NCBI RefSeq assembly: GCF_030345715.1
Contig: NZ_JAUASX010000001.1
Location: 1-64,000, forward strand
From: Solimonas sp. SE-A11
GTDB lineage: Bacteria > Pseudomonadota > Gammaproteobacteria > Nevskiales > Nevskiaceae
DNA length: 64,000 nt
Direction: 5' to 3'
Both the position numbers and the translations under genes were made by a program. Positions 1-8,492 of this stretch are shown one piece after another (the first letter of the stretch is position 1; each line of letters begins with the position of its first letter). The notes beneath the pieces are model-generated. The model was not told the origin of the DNA. It saw only the letters and a list, made by a program, of their open reading frames with translations, and made no database searches.

Positions 1-28
1 ACGGCCACACTTGGCCCTCAAATACAAA

Positions 29-53
29 ACGCCCGATGAAGTCCATCGGGCGT
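29..53 (-). terminator. intrinsic terminator after fkpA
   Basis: A perfect 10-bp stem (ACGCCCGATG / CATCGGGCGT) has a 5-nt loop. Read on the minus strand it is followed by a U-rich run (GTTTTGTATTT). It lies about 85 nt past the fkpA stop. A plus-strand gene ending before the window could also use it, but the T-run is weaker on that side. Confidence 0.75.
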
Positions 54-138
54 CTGTATCCAGCATACTTTAGCAACCAGCTTTATCCCGCATAGGTGTC
101 AACCTACTTCAGGACGGGTCACTGGAGCCTGGGGTTCC

Positions 139-963
139 TTACTTCTGCTCGCCCACCGACAGCAGCTCGACCTCGAACACCAGGGTCTCGTTGGGGCCGA
201 TCTTCACGCCCGCGCCGCGCTCGCCGTAGCCGAGCTCGGAGGGGATGTAGAACTTGTACTTGGAGCCCGGCGTCATCAGCTGCACGCCTTCGGTCCAGCC
301 CGGGATCACGTTGGCCAGCGGGAAGGTGACCGGCTGGTTGCGCGAGTAGGAGCTGTCGAACTCCTCGCCGTTCAGCAGCGTGCCCTTGTAGTGCACGGTG
401 ACGGTGTCGGAGGCCTTCGGCTTGGTGCCCTTGCCCTCGGTGACGACCTCGTACTGCAGGCCCGAGGCGGTGGTCTTCACGCCGGCCTTCTTGGCGTTCT
501 CGGCCAGGAACTTCTCACCGGCGGCCTTGGCGGTCTCCGACTGCTTGTTGCGCTCGGTGGCCTGCTTCTCCTGAAGCTTCTTGGCCACGTTCATCTTCAC
601 TTCTTCGCGCTGCTTGTCGTCGAGCTTGATGCCGGGCATCTTCTCGGCCTCGGCCAGGGCTTCCTTCAGCTTGGCGTCGTCCGGCTTGGCGGCCAGGGCC
701 TTCTTGGCTTCCTCGACCTTGGCGGCGGCGGCGGCGGCGTCATCCAGGCCGGCTTTCAGCGCCTTGACGTCCACGTCGTCCTTGACCGGAGCCAGGGAGC
801 GGCCCAGGTCCACGCCGATGGAGTAGCCGAACTTCTGGGCGTCGGTCTGGAGATCGCCGGAGCCGGCGGAACCACCGGCCTCGGCACCGCCTTCCTTCTT
901 GGCGCAGGCAACGGACAGGCTGGACGCGACGACGGCGGCCAGAACCAGCATTTTCTTCTGCAT
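139..963 (-). CDS. fkpA: FkpA/Mip-like FKBP-type peptidyl-prolyl isomerase lipoprotein
   Basis: This is a 274-aa periplasmic prolyl isomerase that assists folding of envelope proteins. The N-terminus is a lipoprotein signal with lipobox LSVAC (Cys20). A K/A/E-rich helical dimerisation region follows, with the FKBP_N-type motif FGYSIGVDLGRSL near residue 46. The FKBP catalytic domain fills roughly residues 175-270 (VTVHYKGTL, FDSSY, GVQLM, YGERG). Order and length match the Mip/FkpA family. It sits downstream of plsB on the same strand but has its own promoter-like element (1014-1042) and a terminator-like hairpin in its leader. The start is the only Met that gives a complete signal peptide. 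Confidence 0.93.
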   Translation of the reverse strand: MQKKMLVLAAVVASSLSVACAKKEGGAEAGGSAGSGDLQTDAQKFGYSIGVDLGRSLAPVKDDVDVKALKAGLDDAAAAAAKVEEAKKALAAKPDDAKLKEALAEAEKMPGIKLDDKQREEVKMNVAKKLQEKQATERNKQSETAKAAGEKFLAENAKKAGVKTTASGLQYEVVTEGKGTKPKASDTVTVHYKGTLLNGEEFDSSYSRNQPVTFPLANVIPGWTEGVQLMTPGSKYKFYIPSELGYGERGAGVKIGPNETLVFEVELLSVGEQK

Positions 964-981
964 AGGAATCTCGTAGGTATG

Positions 982-1002
982 AAAAAAGGGGGCGAAGCCC
1001 CC
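982..1002 (-). terminator. UUCG-capped hairpin plus U-run in the fkpA leader
   Basis: On the minus strand GGGGGC-TTC-GCCCCC is followed directly by TTTTTT, a textbook intrinsic terminator. It lies 19 nt before the fkpA start and downstream of a TATAAT box at 1014-1019. It either ends plsB transcripts or attenuates fkpA. A second hairpin without a good T-run (GGGGCCT/AGGCCCC, 1056-1072) lies closer to the plsB stop. Confidence 0.6.
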
Positions 1003-1013
1003 GGGCGACCCGG

Positions 1014-1042
1014 ATTATAGCGAGTCCTTCCGGGGCGTCTAA
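1014..1042 (-). promoter_or_regulatory. sigma70-like promoter for fkpA
   Basis: On the minus strand a perfect -10 TATAAT (1019-1014) is preceded after 17 nt by TTAGAC (1042-1037), a weak -35 match. The start site would fall near 1007, just before the leader hairpin. Confidence 0.55.
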
Positions 1043-1083
1043 CGCCTGTTCAGAAGGGGCCTCGGAGGCCCCCTGAGGTCCTA

Positions 1084-3612
1084 TCAGACAGGGTCGGGCG
1101 GGGTCGGTTCCGAGGACGTGCTATCAGCTTCCGGGGTGGCCGATTCGGCCATCTTCCGGCGCGACAGCAGTTGCAGCAGCATCTGCCGGGTCTCGTCCGA
1201 GAGCATTTCCAGCGAGCGCTCGGCGATGCGTTCGATGCGCGCGTCCACGGCCAGGCCCCGGTCGCCGGTCTCCACCACCAGGCCGACCTCGATCAGGGTG
1301 TTGAGGTAGCCGCGGAACAGGGCCTTGTCGAAGAACTCCGGGGCGTCGCGGCCGGTGAGGATCGCCATGCGCTCGGCGATCAGGCGGCAGTCTTCCTCGA
1401 AGCGCTCGCGCTTGAGCGACTGCTGGGTGCGACGCTCCTCGGCCAGCAGCAGGGCGGTGATGCAGTAGCGCTCCAGGGTCTCGCCCATCACGCGGCCGAG
1501 CATGGCCAGCGTAGAGAAGGCCGGGCTGGTCACGTCCGGGCGCTGCAAGCGGTCGCCCTCGCGGCTCAGCAGGCCGAGGCGGATCATCACCTCCAGCCAC
1601 TGGCGCGTAACGCCCTCCACCTCATCCGGCTGCCAGCGCAGGAAGAACTCGGTGCGCAGGAAGGGGTAGAGCGCGCGCACGCCCAGCACGATGGCCTCTT
1701 CGGACAGCAGCATGCGCGTGCGGAACTGGTTGGCGATCATCGACGGGATCGCGAACAGGTGCTGGATGTTGTTGCGGTTGTAGGTCAGCGCGACGGCATC
1801 GTTGTCGGTGATGGCGTGCAGGTCGCCCCACTTGTGCGGCACGCGCAGGATGCGCGCGATCGGCGCGCTGCCCTCCACGATGGCCTTGGGCGCCGACTCG
1901 GGGATGTAGAGGTTGGCGTTGTCCGGGTGGCCCTTGAGCAGCCACACCAGGTGGCCGATCTGCTCGACGAACTCGTCCTCCGACACCGCGCGCTGCGGCG
2001 AGGCCAGCAGCGCCACCGCCGCCAGGCCCACCGGGTTGGCCACCGCGGCGGCGTTGATGTCGCGCATATGCTGCAGCGCCAGCTGGCCGACGTAGGCCTT
2101 GTACTGCGGCGGCAGCTCGCCGTTGTCGGCGGCAAAGGCCTCGCGCCAGCCCGGCAGATGCTTGTCGGCGTGGTCCTGCAACACCGTCGGCTCGCCGAAG
2201 CTGATGTAGGCCTTGCCGTAGGACTTGCCCAGGATCTTGCCGGCCTTGAGCAGGCCCTCGGCGGATTCCTTCTGCTTCTTGGCGCCCTTGAGTTCCTTGG
2301 CGTAGCTCGCCACCTCCCAGCACTTGTCGTAGCCGATGAACACCGGCACCAGCACGACCTTGCGCGTGCGCTGCTTGAGGCTGGCCTCCACCACCATCGA
2401 CAGCATGCCGGTTTTGGGGGCGAGCAGGCGGCCGGTGCGGCTGCGGCCGCCCTCGGGGAAGAACTCGATGGCGTAGCCGCGCTGGATCAGCGAATCGACG
2501 TAGGCGCGGAACACCGCGCTGTAGATGTAGTCGCCGGCGAAGCTGCGGCGCAGGTAGAAGGCGCCGGCGCCGCGCAGCAGCCCGCCCACCGGCCAGAAGT
2601 TGAGGTTCACGCCCGCCGCGATGTGCGGTGGCACCAGGCCGGCGTGGTACAGCGTGTACGACACCAGCAGGTAGTCCGCATGCGAGCGGTGCGAGGGCAT
2701 GTAGACGATTTCATAGCCCTGCTGCGCCCATTCGCGCAAGCGATCCAGGCCGCGCACGTCGATGGCGCTGAATACGCGCTTGAACAGGATGGCGCCGAGG
2801 AAGCGCTCGATGAAGACGATGACGTTGTTGGTGTAGTCCGCCGCGATCTCGTCGGCGCACTTGCGCGCATGCGCCAGCGCCTTCTCACGCGTCATCGAGC
2901 CGCCCTTGGTGGCGGCATCCACGGCCTCGAGCACGTTCTTGCGCTGCAGCAGGCCGTTGATGACGACGTGGCGCGGCAGCAGGGTGGGGCCCAGCGCCGC
3001 GGTGCGAGCGCGCAGGAAGTGGAAATGCAGCGTGCGGGTCAGCTTGCGGATTGCACGGGTGGCGTCCGGCTCGCGGCTGACGAACTCGCGGAACGACAGC
3101 GGCAGGCCGAAGTTGGCGAACACGCTGCGGCCGTTGGCCAGCATGATGAAGAACTTGCGCACCATGCCCGCCTGCACGCTATCGGCGAACAGCAGTTCGA
3201 ACCAGCTCTTCTCGCGGCCCGGGTCGCGGCCCCAGAACACCGATACCGGCACCAGTTGCGCGTCGAAATCCTGCGTGGCGATGCCGGTCTCGATCAGGCG
3301 CGTCAGCTCGGTGGAGCGCATGCGCGTCTCCAGCAGCGCCGGCAGGTACACCACCCCGGCCTTCTCGATGCTGGGGAAGTTGGAGCCGGTGCGGTTGGGC
3401 CGCGGCAGCCCCAGGTCCTTGCAGATGCGGTCCAGTACGAACAGGTCGGCCCAGGAGCGCGTCGCCAGGATGTAGACCACCGGCTTGGTCACGTCCAGCT
3501 TGAGGCTGTCGCGCAGCGCCGCCGGCGTGGTGGTGTAGTGGATGTAGCGGTTGAAGGGCCGGAACACCCAGTACGCGAGCAGGAACATCAGTTTGTACAG
3601 CAAGGCTCGCAT
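1084..3612 (-). CDS. plsB: Glycerol-3-phosphate 1-O-acyltransferase PlsB
   Basis: PlsB acylates sn-glycerol-3-phosphate at position 1, the first step of phospholipid synthesis, at the inner membrane. The protein has 842 aa, close to the family's usual 800-plus. The N-terminus is hydrophobic (LMFLLAYWVF). The catalytic HX4D block HRSHADY is at residues 308-314, followed by FFPEGGRSRTG near 384-394, the glycerol-3-phosphate and catalysis blocks of the family. The C-terminal region is long and mostly helical, as in E. coli PlsB. It is transcribed toward fkpA and has no close same-strand gene upstream. The start ATG precedes the hydrophobic N-terminus. Confidence 0.97.
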   Translation of the reverse strand: MRALLYKLMFLLAYWVFRPFNRYIHYTTTPAALRDSLKLDVTKPVVYILATRSWADLFVLDRICKDLGLPRPNRTGSNFPSIEKAGVVYLPALLETRMRSTELTRLIETGIATQDFDAQLVPVSVFWGRDPGREKSWFELLFADSVQAGMVRKFFIMLANGRSVFANFGLPLSFREFVSREPDATRAIRKLTRTLHFHFLRARTAALGPTLLPRHVVINGLLQRKNVLEAVDAATKGGSMTREKALAHARKCADEIAADYTNNVIVFIERFLGAILFKRVFSAIDVRGLDRLREWAQQGYEIVYMPSHRSHADYLLVSYTLYHAGLVPPHIAAGVNLNFWPVGGLLRGAGAFYLRRSFAGDYIYSAVFRAYVDSLIQRGYAIEFFPEGGRSRTGRLLAPKTGMLSMVVEASLKQRTRKVVLVPVFIGYDKCWEVASYAKELKGAKKQKESAEGLLKAGKILGKSYGKAYISFGEPTVLQDHADKHLPGWREAFAADNGELPPQYKAYVGQLALQHMRDINAAAVANPVGLAAVALLASPQRAVSEDEFVEQIGHLVWLLKGHPDNANLYIPESAPKAIVEGSAPIARILRVPHKWGDLHAITDNDAVALTYNRNNIQHLFAIPSMIANQFRTRMLLSEEAIVLGVRALYPFLRTEFFLRWQPDEVEGVTRQWLEVMIRLGLLSREGDRLQRPDVTSPAFSTLAMLGRVMGETLERYCITALLLAEERRTQQSLKRERFEEDCRLIAERMAILTGRDAPEFFDKALFRGYLNTLIEVGLVVETGDRGLAVDARIERIAERSLEMLSDETRQMLLQLLSRRKMAESATPEADSTSSEPTPPDPV

Positions 3613-3658
3613 GGTCCCCGGAATCCTGTATTCAGCTGGTTATGGCCTATAGGTTAGC

Positions 3659-3664
3659 GATAAT
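3659..3664 (+). promoter_or_regulatory. -10-like hexamer 6 nt before the DUF4112 start
   Basis: GATAAT is followed by six G and then the ATG at 3671. The predicted transcription start coincides with the start codon, so the mRNA would be leaderless. No convincing -35 was seen. Confidence 0.4.
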
Positions 3665-3670
3665 GGGGGG

Positions 3671-4165
3671 ATGGACACTACCTCCCGCGATGTGCTGGCC
3701 CCCTTGGCCGAGGTGCAAGCCTCCCGCCGCCGCCTGCAGCGGCTTTCCCGGCTGCTGGATGAGGCCATCCGCATTCCGGGGCTGGGCTGGAAGTTTGGCG
3801 TGGACTCGGTGGTCGGCCTGGTGCCGGTGGTCGGCGATATCGTGGGCCTGGCGCTGTCCGGATTCGTGGTCTACGAAGGCGTGAAGCTGGGTGCCCCACG
3901 GCCGCTGCTGTTGAAGATGACGGGTTTCGCCGCCCTGGACGCGCTGGTGGGCCTGGTGCCGGTGCTGGGCGACGTCTTCGATTTCGCCTTCAAGGCCAAC
4001 CGAATCAATGCGCGCCTGCTGGAGGACTACCTGCAGGATCAGGAGCGCCGTCACGGCATCGTCGTCGCCGGCCAGGGCCAGCGCCGTGCCGGCATCATCG
4101 TGTTGGTGCTGGCGATGGCCGCCGTCGGCGGGCTGGCCTGGTGGGCGGCGCGGCATTTTCTGTAG
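3671..4165 (+). CDS. DUF4112 domain membrane protein
   Basis: This 164-aa protein has the DUF4112 pattern. A short helical N-terminus leads to a glycine-rich repeat seen twice, VVGLVPVVGDIVGLAL near residue 46 and LVGLVPVLGDVFDFAF near 90. The region between is amphipathic, and a C-terminal transmembrane helix follows (IIVLVLAMAAVGGLAWW). Function is unknown for the family. The gene is divergent from plsB by only 58 bp and shows no Shine-Dalgarno sequence. A -10-like GATAAT exactly 6 nt upstream suggests a leaderless transcript. The next element downstream is a REP-like palindrome, then a convergent MATE gene. Confidence 0.88.
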   Translation: MDTTSRDVLAPLAEVQASRRRLQRLSRLLDEAIRIPGLGWKFGVDSVVGLVPVVGDIVGLALSGFVVYEGVKLGAPRPLLLKMTGFAALDALVGLVPVLGDVFDFAFKANRINARLLEDYLQDQERRHGIVVAGQGQRRAGIIVLVLAMAAVGGLAWWAARHFL

Positions 4166-4186
4166 CCGATCGCCGACGGAGGTTTT

Positions 4187-4244
4187 GTAGGAGCCAGCTT
4201 GCTGGCGAGGCGATGCGGGAAGTCGCCAGCAAGCTGGCTCCTAC
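4187..4244. repeat. REP-like palindrome, copy 1
   Basis: An inverted repeat has arms starting GTAGGAGCCAGCTTGCTGGC and returning as GCCAGCAAGCTGGCTCCTAC. A variant (GTAGGAGCCGGCTTGCCGGC) lies at 47602-47659. Form and 3'-intergenic position match Pseudomonas/Xanthomonas-type REP doublets. Here it sits between convergent genes. Confidence 0.8.
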
Positions 4245-4253
4245 ACGGGGAGT

Positions 4254-5576
4254 TCAGACCCGGATCGCCGCCCAGCCCCGCTTCTGCCAGGCCATGGTGA
4301 AGATCAGCGCCTGCAGCAGGCGGTAGGCGCCCATCGCCATCCACAGCGCCACCAGGCCGTAACCCAGCACCGGGCCCAGCAGCCAGGCCAGCGGCAGGAA
4401 CAGCAGCCACTGCAGGCCCACCGACACCTTCATCACCAGCTTGGCCGCGCCCGCGCCGAGCAGCGCCTGCATCATGATCAGTCCCAGGCCGTCGAGCGCC
4501 ACCGTGGCGCCGATCAGCTGCAGCGGCAGCCGGCCCAGTTCCACCAGTGCCGGATCGCGCAGGAAGAAGGCCAGCACCGGCCCCGGCAGCAGCAGCATGG
4601 GGATCGATAGCCCCGCGAACACCCACAGCGCCACCTTGTAGGTGTCCCAGGCCCAGCGCTGGGCGTCCTCGGCATCGCCGCGGCCCAGAGCCTGGGCGCA
4701 GAGCGTGGCGGCGGCCAGGCCGAAGCCCATCGACGGCAGCACCGCCGTCAGCGTGATCGTGATCAGCACGCTGGCCACCGCCAGTTGCGGCGTGCCGATC
4801 TTGCCGACGATCCAGAACAGCACCAGGAAGCCGCTGGAGAACAGCAGCTGCTGGACGCAGGAGGGGATGCTCAGGCGCAGCAGGCTGCGGAACTGCTCCG
4901 GCGTGGGCCGGCGCCGCAGGAAGCCGTGCGGGCCGGCATGGCGCGAGGCCAGGAAGAAGTAGATGCCGGTGCCGGCCAGCGTCGCCAGCGTGGTGCCCAG
5001 GCCGGCGCCCGCCGTGCCCATCGCCGGCAGGCCGAAGTGACCGTAGATCAGCGAGTAGCTGAACAGGATGTTGAGCGCGTGCATCTCCACCAGCGTCAGC
5101 AGGTAGAGGCGCGTCATCTTCACCGCGCTCCAGTAGCCGCGGAACGCGAAGTTCATGCCCACCGCCGCCACCGCCACCAGCCGCCACTGCAGGTAGGGCG
5201 TGCCCTCGCGCACCACATTGGGGTCGGTGGTGAGTGCGCCGAGGATTTCCGGCGTGAACCAGATCAGCAGCGCCGACATCGGCACGCCGATCAGCAGTGA
5301 CAGCAGCAGCCCGCCGTTGAGTGGCACCGCCAGTTCGTCGGTGTGGCCCTCGCCGGCACGCCGCGCCGCGATGGCCTGCACCGCGCTGGCGAAGCCCATG
5401 ATGAAGGCAAAGGCGATGAAGTTGACGAAGTTGGCGATGCCGGTGGCCGCCAGTGCGTCCGGGCCCAGGCCGCCCACCATCCAGGCGTCGGCCAGGTTCA
5501 GCAGGTTCTGCGAGGCCATGCCGCCGATGATCGGCAGGGCCAGCTGCAGCACCTCGCGCGAGCGCGTGCGCGCCAT
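4254..5576 (-). CDS. MATE family multidrug/cation exporter
   Basis: The 440-aa integral membrane protein has about 12 hydrophobic segments in two halves, as in NorM-type MATE exporters that expel drugs or cationic compounds using Na+ or H+ gradients. Family-typical stretches include LALPIIGGMASQNLLNLAD at the N-terminus, IANFVNFIAFAF, and in the second half SVLITITLTAVLPSMGFGLA. Length is normal. It is convergent with the DUF4112 gene and lies about 50 bp downstream of the hypothetical gene at 5628 on the same strand. The substrate cannot be told from sequence. Confidence 0.93.
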   Translation of the reverse strand: MARTRSREVLQLALPIIGGMASQNLLNLADAWMVGGLGPDALAATGIANFVNFIAFAFIMGFASAVQAIAARRAGEGHTDELAVPLNGGLLLSLLIGVPMSALLIWFTPEILGALTTDPNVVREGTPYLQWRLVAVAAVGMNFAFRGYWSAVKMTRLYLLTLVEMHALNILFSYSLIYGHFGLPAMGTAGAGLGTTLATLAGTGIYFFLASRHAGPHGFLRRRPTPEQFRSLLRLSIPSCVQQLLFSSGFLVLFWIVGKIGTPQLAVASVLITITLTAVLPSMGFGLAAATLCAQALGRGDAEDAQRWAWDTYKVALWVFAGLSIPMLLLPGPVLAFFLRDPALVELGRLPLQLIGATVALDGLGLIMMQALLGAGAAKLVMKVSVGLQWLLFLPLAWLLGPVLGYGLVALWMAMGAYRLLQALIFTMAWQKRGWAAIRV

Positions 5577-5627
5577 CAGCGGGCCTTCTTCGCGGCGTTC
5601 ATGCGGCTTCCCAGGCCGAGGCCGTCA

Positions 5628-6296
5628 CTACTTCTTCTGCTGCGCCGTGTTGACGATGGCCGCCGCCAGCTGGAAAGGCTTGTCGCCCAGGCGTTGCGCC
5701 AGGCCCGGCGGCAGGTGGCGCTTGTCGATCTGCAGCAGGGACACCTGCGCGAAACCGTCGGCCGCCTGGCCGCTCCAGGTCTCCGCCATCGGCTGGTCGC
5801 CGGCGCGGCGCGGCTGGATGCCCAGCGCCGCCAGCTTGTCGCTCTGCGGGATCAGCTCGCCCGCGCCCGCGTCGAGCGAGGCGGTGGAGGCCTGCACCTC
5901 GATGAAGGTGTTGAAGTCGTTGCTCAGCAGCGGCTCGGCGAAGGCCCGCACCGCCGGCAGATTCAGCACGCGGTTGGCGGTGCGCTGCACCAGCGAGCCG
6001 GTACGCTCCGCCAGGGTCAGCGCGCGGCTGTCGGACAGCGCCACCGGCGCGCCCAGCGCCGGCTTCAGCGCCGAGGCCAGGTTGGTCTGGATGCGTGCGC
6101 GCAGGCGCAGGCGCTCGCCGTCGGCATGCGGCTCGGTGGTGACCTGTACGTCGATCTGCCACAGCGGCGCGCCGTCGGGGCCCACCGGGATCGCGGCCGA
6201 GAAGGCGGCCAGCTCCGGCTCGCCCTCGGGCAACGGCGTGCCCCGGAGCTGCCGGACCGCAGCCACGCCACGGCGGATTTGCGAGATGATGCCCAT
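5628..6296 (-). CDS. Conserved-looking hypothetical protein
   Basis: The 222-aa product is not recognised. It has no signal peptide or membrane segment. The sequence reads as a soluble mixed alpha/beta protein with a charged C-terminus. Its start is 22 bp from the divergent acylphosphatase start, so the two share a very short control region. It runs in the same direction as the MATE gene 51 bp downstream and may be co-transcribed with it. Codon use resembles its neighbours, so it is likely real. No function is proposed. Confidence 0.7.
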   Translation of the reverse strand: MGIISQIRRGVAAVRQLRGTPLPEGEPELAAFSAAIPVGPDGAPLWQIDVQVTTEPHADGERLRLRARIQTNLASALKPALGAPVALSDSRALTLAERTGSLVQRTANRVLNLPAVRAFAEPLLSNDFNTFIEVQASTASLDAGAGELIPQSDKLAALGIQPRRAGDQPMAETWSGQAADGFAQVSLLQIDKRHLPPGLAQRLGDKPFQLAAAIVNTAQQKK

Positions 6297-6318
6297 GAAA
6301 CCACCCGATTCTTCAGCT

Positions 6319-6591
6319 ATGCGTGAATGTTACCGCTTCATCGTATCCGGACGCGTGCAGGGCGTGTTCTTCCGCCAGAGCACCGCCGATACCGCCACCC
6401 GCTTGGGCCTGGATGGCTGGGTGCGCAACCTTCCTGATGGCCGTGTGGAGGGTAGGGCAGCGGGCTCGCCGGAGGCATTGGCCGAGTTGCGCGGCTGGCT
6501 GGATCGCGGGCCACCGGCGGCGCGGGTGGATGGGGTGGAGTGGGTGGCTGCTAGTGAGATTCTGGCGCAGGGATTTGTGGTGCGGAGGTAG
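6319..6591 (+). CDS. acyP: Acylphosphatase
   Basis: This 90-aa enzyme hydrolyses acyl phosphates such as carbamoyl or acetyl phosphate in the cytoplasm. The phosphate-binding loop GRVQGVFFR with its catalytic Arg and the downstream GWVRN Asn are both intact, and the length is that of the family. The ATG at 6319 gives the standard N-terminus; a longer in-frame extension exists upstream but is antisense to the neighbouring gene. No Shine-Dalgarno is visible. The hexamer GATTCT lies exactly 6 nt upstream, a weak leaderless signal. Confidence 0.93.
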   Translation: MRECYRFIVSGRVQGVFFRQSTADTATRLGLDGWVRNLPDGRVEGRAAGSPEALAELRGWLDRGPPAARVDGVEWVAASEILAQGFVVRR

Positions 6592-6598
6592 CGCCTTT

Positions 6599-6628
6599 CT
6601 CCCTCTCCCCGCTTGCGGGGAGAGGGAG
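6599..6628. repeat. CCCTCTCCC-type inverted repeat
   Basis: CTCCCTCTCCCCGC pairs with the following CGGGGAGAGGGAG across a short TTG loop, just after the acyP stop. Similar CCTCTCCC/GGGAGAGG palindromes follow the genes ending at 34082 and 53490. It could terminate acyP weakly, but there is no T-run. Confidence 0.6.
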
Positions 6629-6653
6629 CTGGCAAGAGTGCACCCAACAAAAA

Positions 6654-6681
6654 ACCGCCGCAGGCTCACGCCCGCGACGGT
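6654..6681 (-). terminator. intrinsic terminator after the desaturase gene
   Basis: On the minus strand ACCGTCGCGGGC pairs with GCCTGCGGCGGT, with two G-U wobbles and a GTGA loop. It is followed by TTTTTTG and lies about 20 nt past the desaturase stop. Confidence 0.75.
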
Positions 6682-6699
6682 CGATAAAAACAAACCCGC

Positions 6700-7692
6700 T
6701 CAGCGAGCCGCCCCGCCGGCCATCTCGAACGCGCGCTGGTAGATGAACTCGAACGAGAAGCTGCGCGAGTGTGCCTTGGACTCCACGTAGTCGGCCATGC
6801 GCGACAGGCGCTTGGGCAGTTCCATGACCTTGTCCTGGGCGGCTCGGCCCACGGCGGACAGGCCGGTCATCTTGTCGATGGCCCAGTGCTTGACCAGGTC
6901 CTCCACCAGCTTCAGGTACTCGCGCGGACCGTAGATGCCGGCGCGGCGCTCCACCTCGGACATCTGCGCGAAGCCGGCGATGTTGTGGCCGGGCATGGCC
7001 AGCGCCGGGGCCACCGCGGCCAGGGCGTGCAGGGCGCGGTTGATGTCCAGCTTCATCACGGCGGAGAAGGAGTCGCGGTAGAACACGTAGTGGCGCGACT
7101 CGTCGGCGCAGATGTGCGCCAGGATCTTCTGCAGCTTGGGCTCGTAGTTGCCCGCCAGGCGGCCGGCGTTGGCGTGGGAGGTCTGCGTCGCCTTCTCCTG
7201 CAGGCTGGTGTAGGCCAGCAGGCGGTAGGGGTCATCCTTCCAGTCCGGGTCGAAACCGGACTCGATGTACTGGAACTGCATCTCCTCCAGCGCCTTCATG
7301 TTGAAGACGCGGGCGTCACGCACGTAGTCGCGCAGCACGCAGCCGTGGCGGTCTTCCTCGGCGGTCCAGAGGTTGTTCCACTCGGCCCAGGCGCCGCCGT
7401 GGCCCATGTACACGGCCACCAGGCGGTGGAAGTGCGGCAGGCCTTCCTCGGTCAGCAGGTTCAGGGCGATGGCCACGCGCACGCCGTCGGGCAGGCCGCG
7501 GGCGCGCTCACGCAGGGCCTTGAGCTCTTCCTCGTAATTGGGGTCGGCCAGTTCGTCGGCCGGCATCAGGTCGCTGGGCATCCACAGCTTGCGGCTGTCG
7601 CGGTGCTTCTGCATCAGCTCGCGCACCGTCGGCTCGAGCGATTGCAGCACCTCGCGCTGGGCAGGCAGGTCGGGGTTGATTCCGTTCAGCAT
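6700..7692 (-). CDS. Acyl-ACP desaturase (soluble diiron fatty acid desaturase, type 2)
   Basis: The 330-aa soluble diiron enzyme should introduce a cis double bond into acyl-ACP (or acyl-CoA) chains. The two iron-binding helices are visible: EEDRHG at residues 112-117 and DESRHYVFY at 197-205, matching the EExxH and DExRH motifs of the stearoyl-ACP desaturase family. Bacterial homologues are common in actinobacteria and some gammaproteobacteria. It is a single gene, closed by its own terminator, upstream on the strand from acyP. It fits the lipid-rich gene content. Chain length and double-bond position cannot be read from sequence. Confidence 0.92.
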   Translation of the reverse strand: MLNGINPDLPAQREVLQSLEPTVRELMQKHRDSRKLWMPSDLMPADELADPNYEEELKALRERARGLPDGVRVAIALNLLTEEGLPHFHRLVAVYMGHGGAWAEWNNLWTAEEDRHGCVLRDYVRDARVFNMKALEEMQFQYIESGFDPDWKDDPYRLLAYTSLQEKATQTSHANAGRLAGNYEPKLQKILAHICADESRHYVFYRDSFSAVMKLDINRALHALAAVAPALAMPGHNIAGFAQMSEVERRAGIYGPREYLKLVEDLVKHWAIDKMTGLSAVGRAAQDKVMELPKRLSRMADYVESKAHSRSFSFEFIYQRAFEMAGGAAR

Positions 7693-7827
7693 GGCGTATT
7701 AACCGTTAGCAATACAATGACTTGTCGTACGGGCGGCGCCGTTGCCGCGGCAACGGCCATGCCCTTTATACGGAGTTTAGCCCGGTTCGGATCAGCCTAT
7801 ACAACTGTCCTCTAAAGGACGCGGCTC

Positions 7828-8376
7828 TTAGCTTTGACGCCGGATCAGGTCCAGGAATTCCTGGCGGGTGCGGTGATCCTCGCGGAACCGGCCCAGCATG
7901 AAGGACGTCACCATGCTGGAATTCTGCTTCTGTACGCCCCGCATCATGGCGCAGAGATGTTTCGCTTCAATGACCACGCCCACGCCCTTGGCGTCGATGG
8001 TGTCCTGCAGGCACTGGCCGATCTGCTGGGTCAGGTTCTCCTGGATCTGCAGGCGCCGGGCGAACATGTCGACGATGCGCGGGATCTTGGACAGGCCGAT
8101 CACCTTGCCGTTCGGCAGGTAGGCGACATGGGCGCGGCCCACGAAGGGCAGCATGTGGTGCTCGCACATCGAGTACAGCTCGATGTCCTTGACGATCACC
8201 ATCTCGTCGTTGTGCGACTCGAACACGGCGCCGTTGACGATCTCGCCGATGTCCTGCTCGTAGCCCTGGGTCAGAAACTCCATGGCCTTGGCCGCGCGGT
8301 GGGGGGTGCGCAGCAGGCCTTCACGCTCGGGGTTTTCGCCGATGGCCTCGATGATCGCCCGGAATTGTTCTTCCAT
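7828..8376 (-). CDS. folE: GTP cyclohydrolase I
   Basis: FolE converts GTP to 7,8-dihydroneopterin triphosphate, the first step of folate or pterin synthesis. The 182-aa protein has the zinc-binding MCEHHMLPF block and the later Cys in KHLCAMMRG, with [13 protein letters not shown] between. The Met at 8376 is chosen because AGGAG lies 9 nt upstream; in-frame Mets at 8394 and 8427 would place that Shine-Dalgarno inside the gene. A GATAAT at 8409-8404 may be its -10. It is divergent from parB. Confidence 0.96.
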   Translation of the reverse strand: MEEQFRAIIEAIGENPEREGLLRTPHRAAKAMEFLTQGYEQDIGEIVNGAVFESHNDEMVIVKDIELYSMCEHHMLPFVGRAHVAYLPNGKVIGLSKIPRIVDMFARRLQIQENLTQQIGQCLQDTIDAKGVGVVIEAKHLCAMMRGVQKQNSSMVTSFMLGRFREDHRTRQEFLDLIRRQS

Positions 8377-8480
8377 GCCGTTGTTCTCCTTCATATTCGG
8401 GGGATTATCCCATGCCCCGGGGGCCAAGGGTTTGCCGCTGCCGGGCCACGCACGGGTACATGCCGGCAGACCCCACGCCG

Positions 8481-8486
8481 TACAAT
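8481..8486 (+). promoter_or_regulatory. -10-like hexamer 6 nt before parB
   Basis: TACAAT is followed by AAACGC and then the ATG at 8493. The distance fits transcription starting at or one base before the start codon, and no Shine-Dalgarno is present. Confidence 0.45.
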
Positions 8487-8492
8487 AAACGC

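Noticed and set aside
1171-3657. 828-aa plus-strand ORF opposite plsB
   Set aside because: High-GC antisense shadow; the composition is His/Gln/Val-rich without motifs, while plsB on the other strand has all family blocks.
8377-8427. longer N-terminus for FolE
   Set aside because: AGGAG 9 nt before the Met at 8376 decides for the shorter form; the extension has no similarity to the family.
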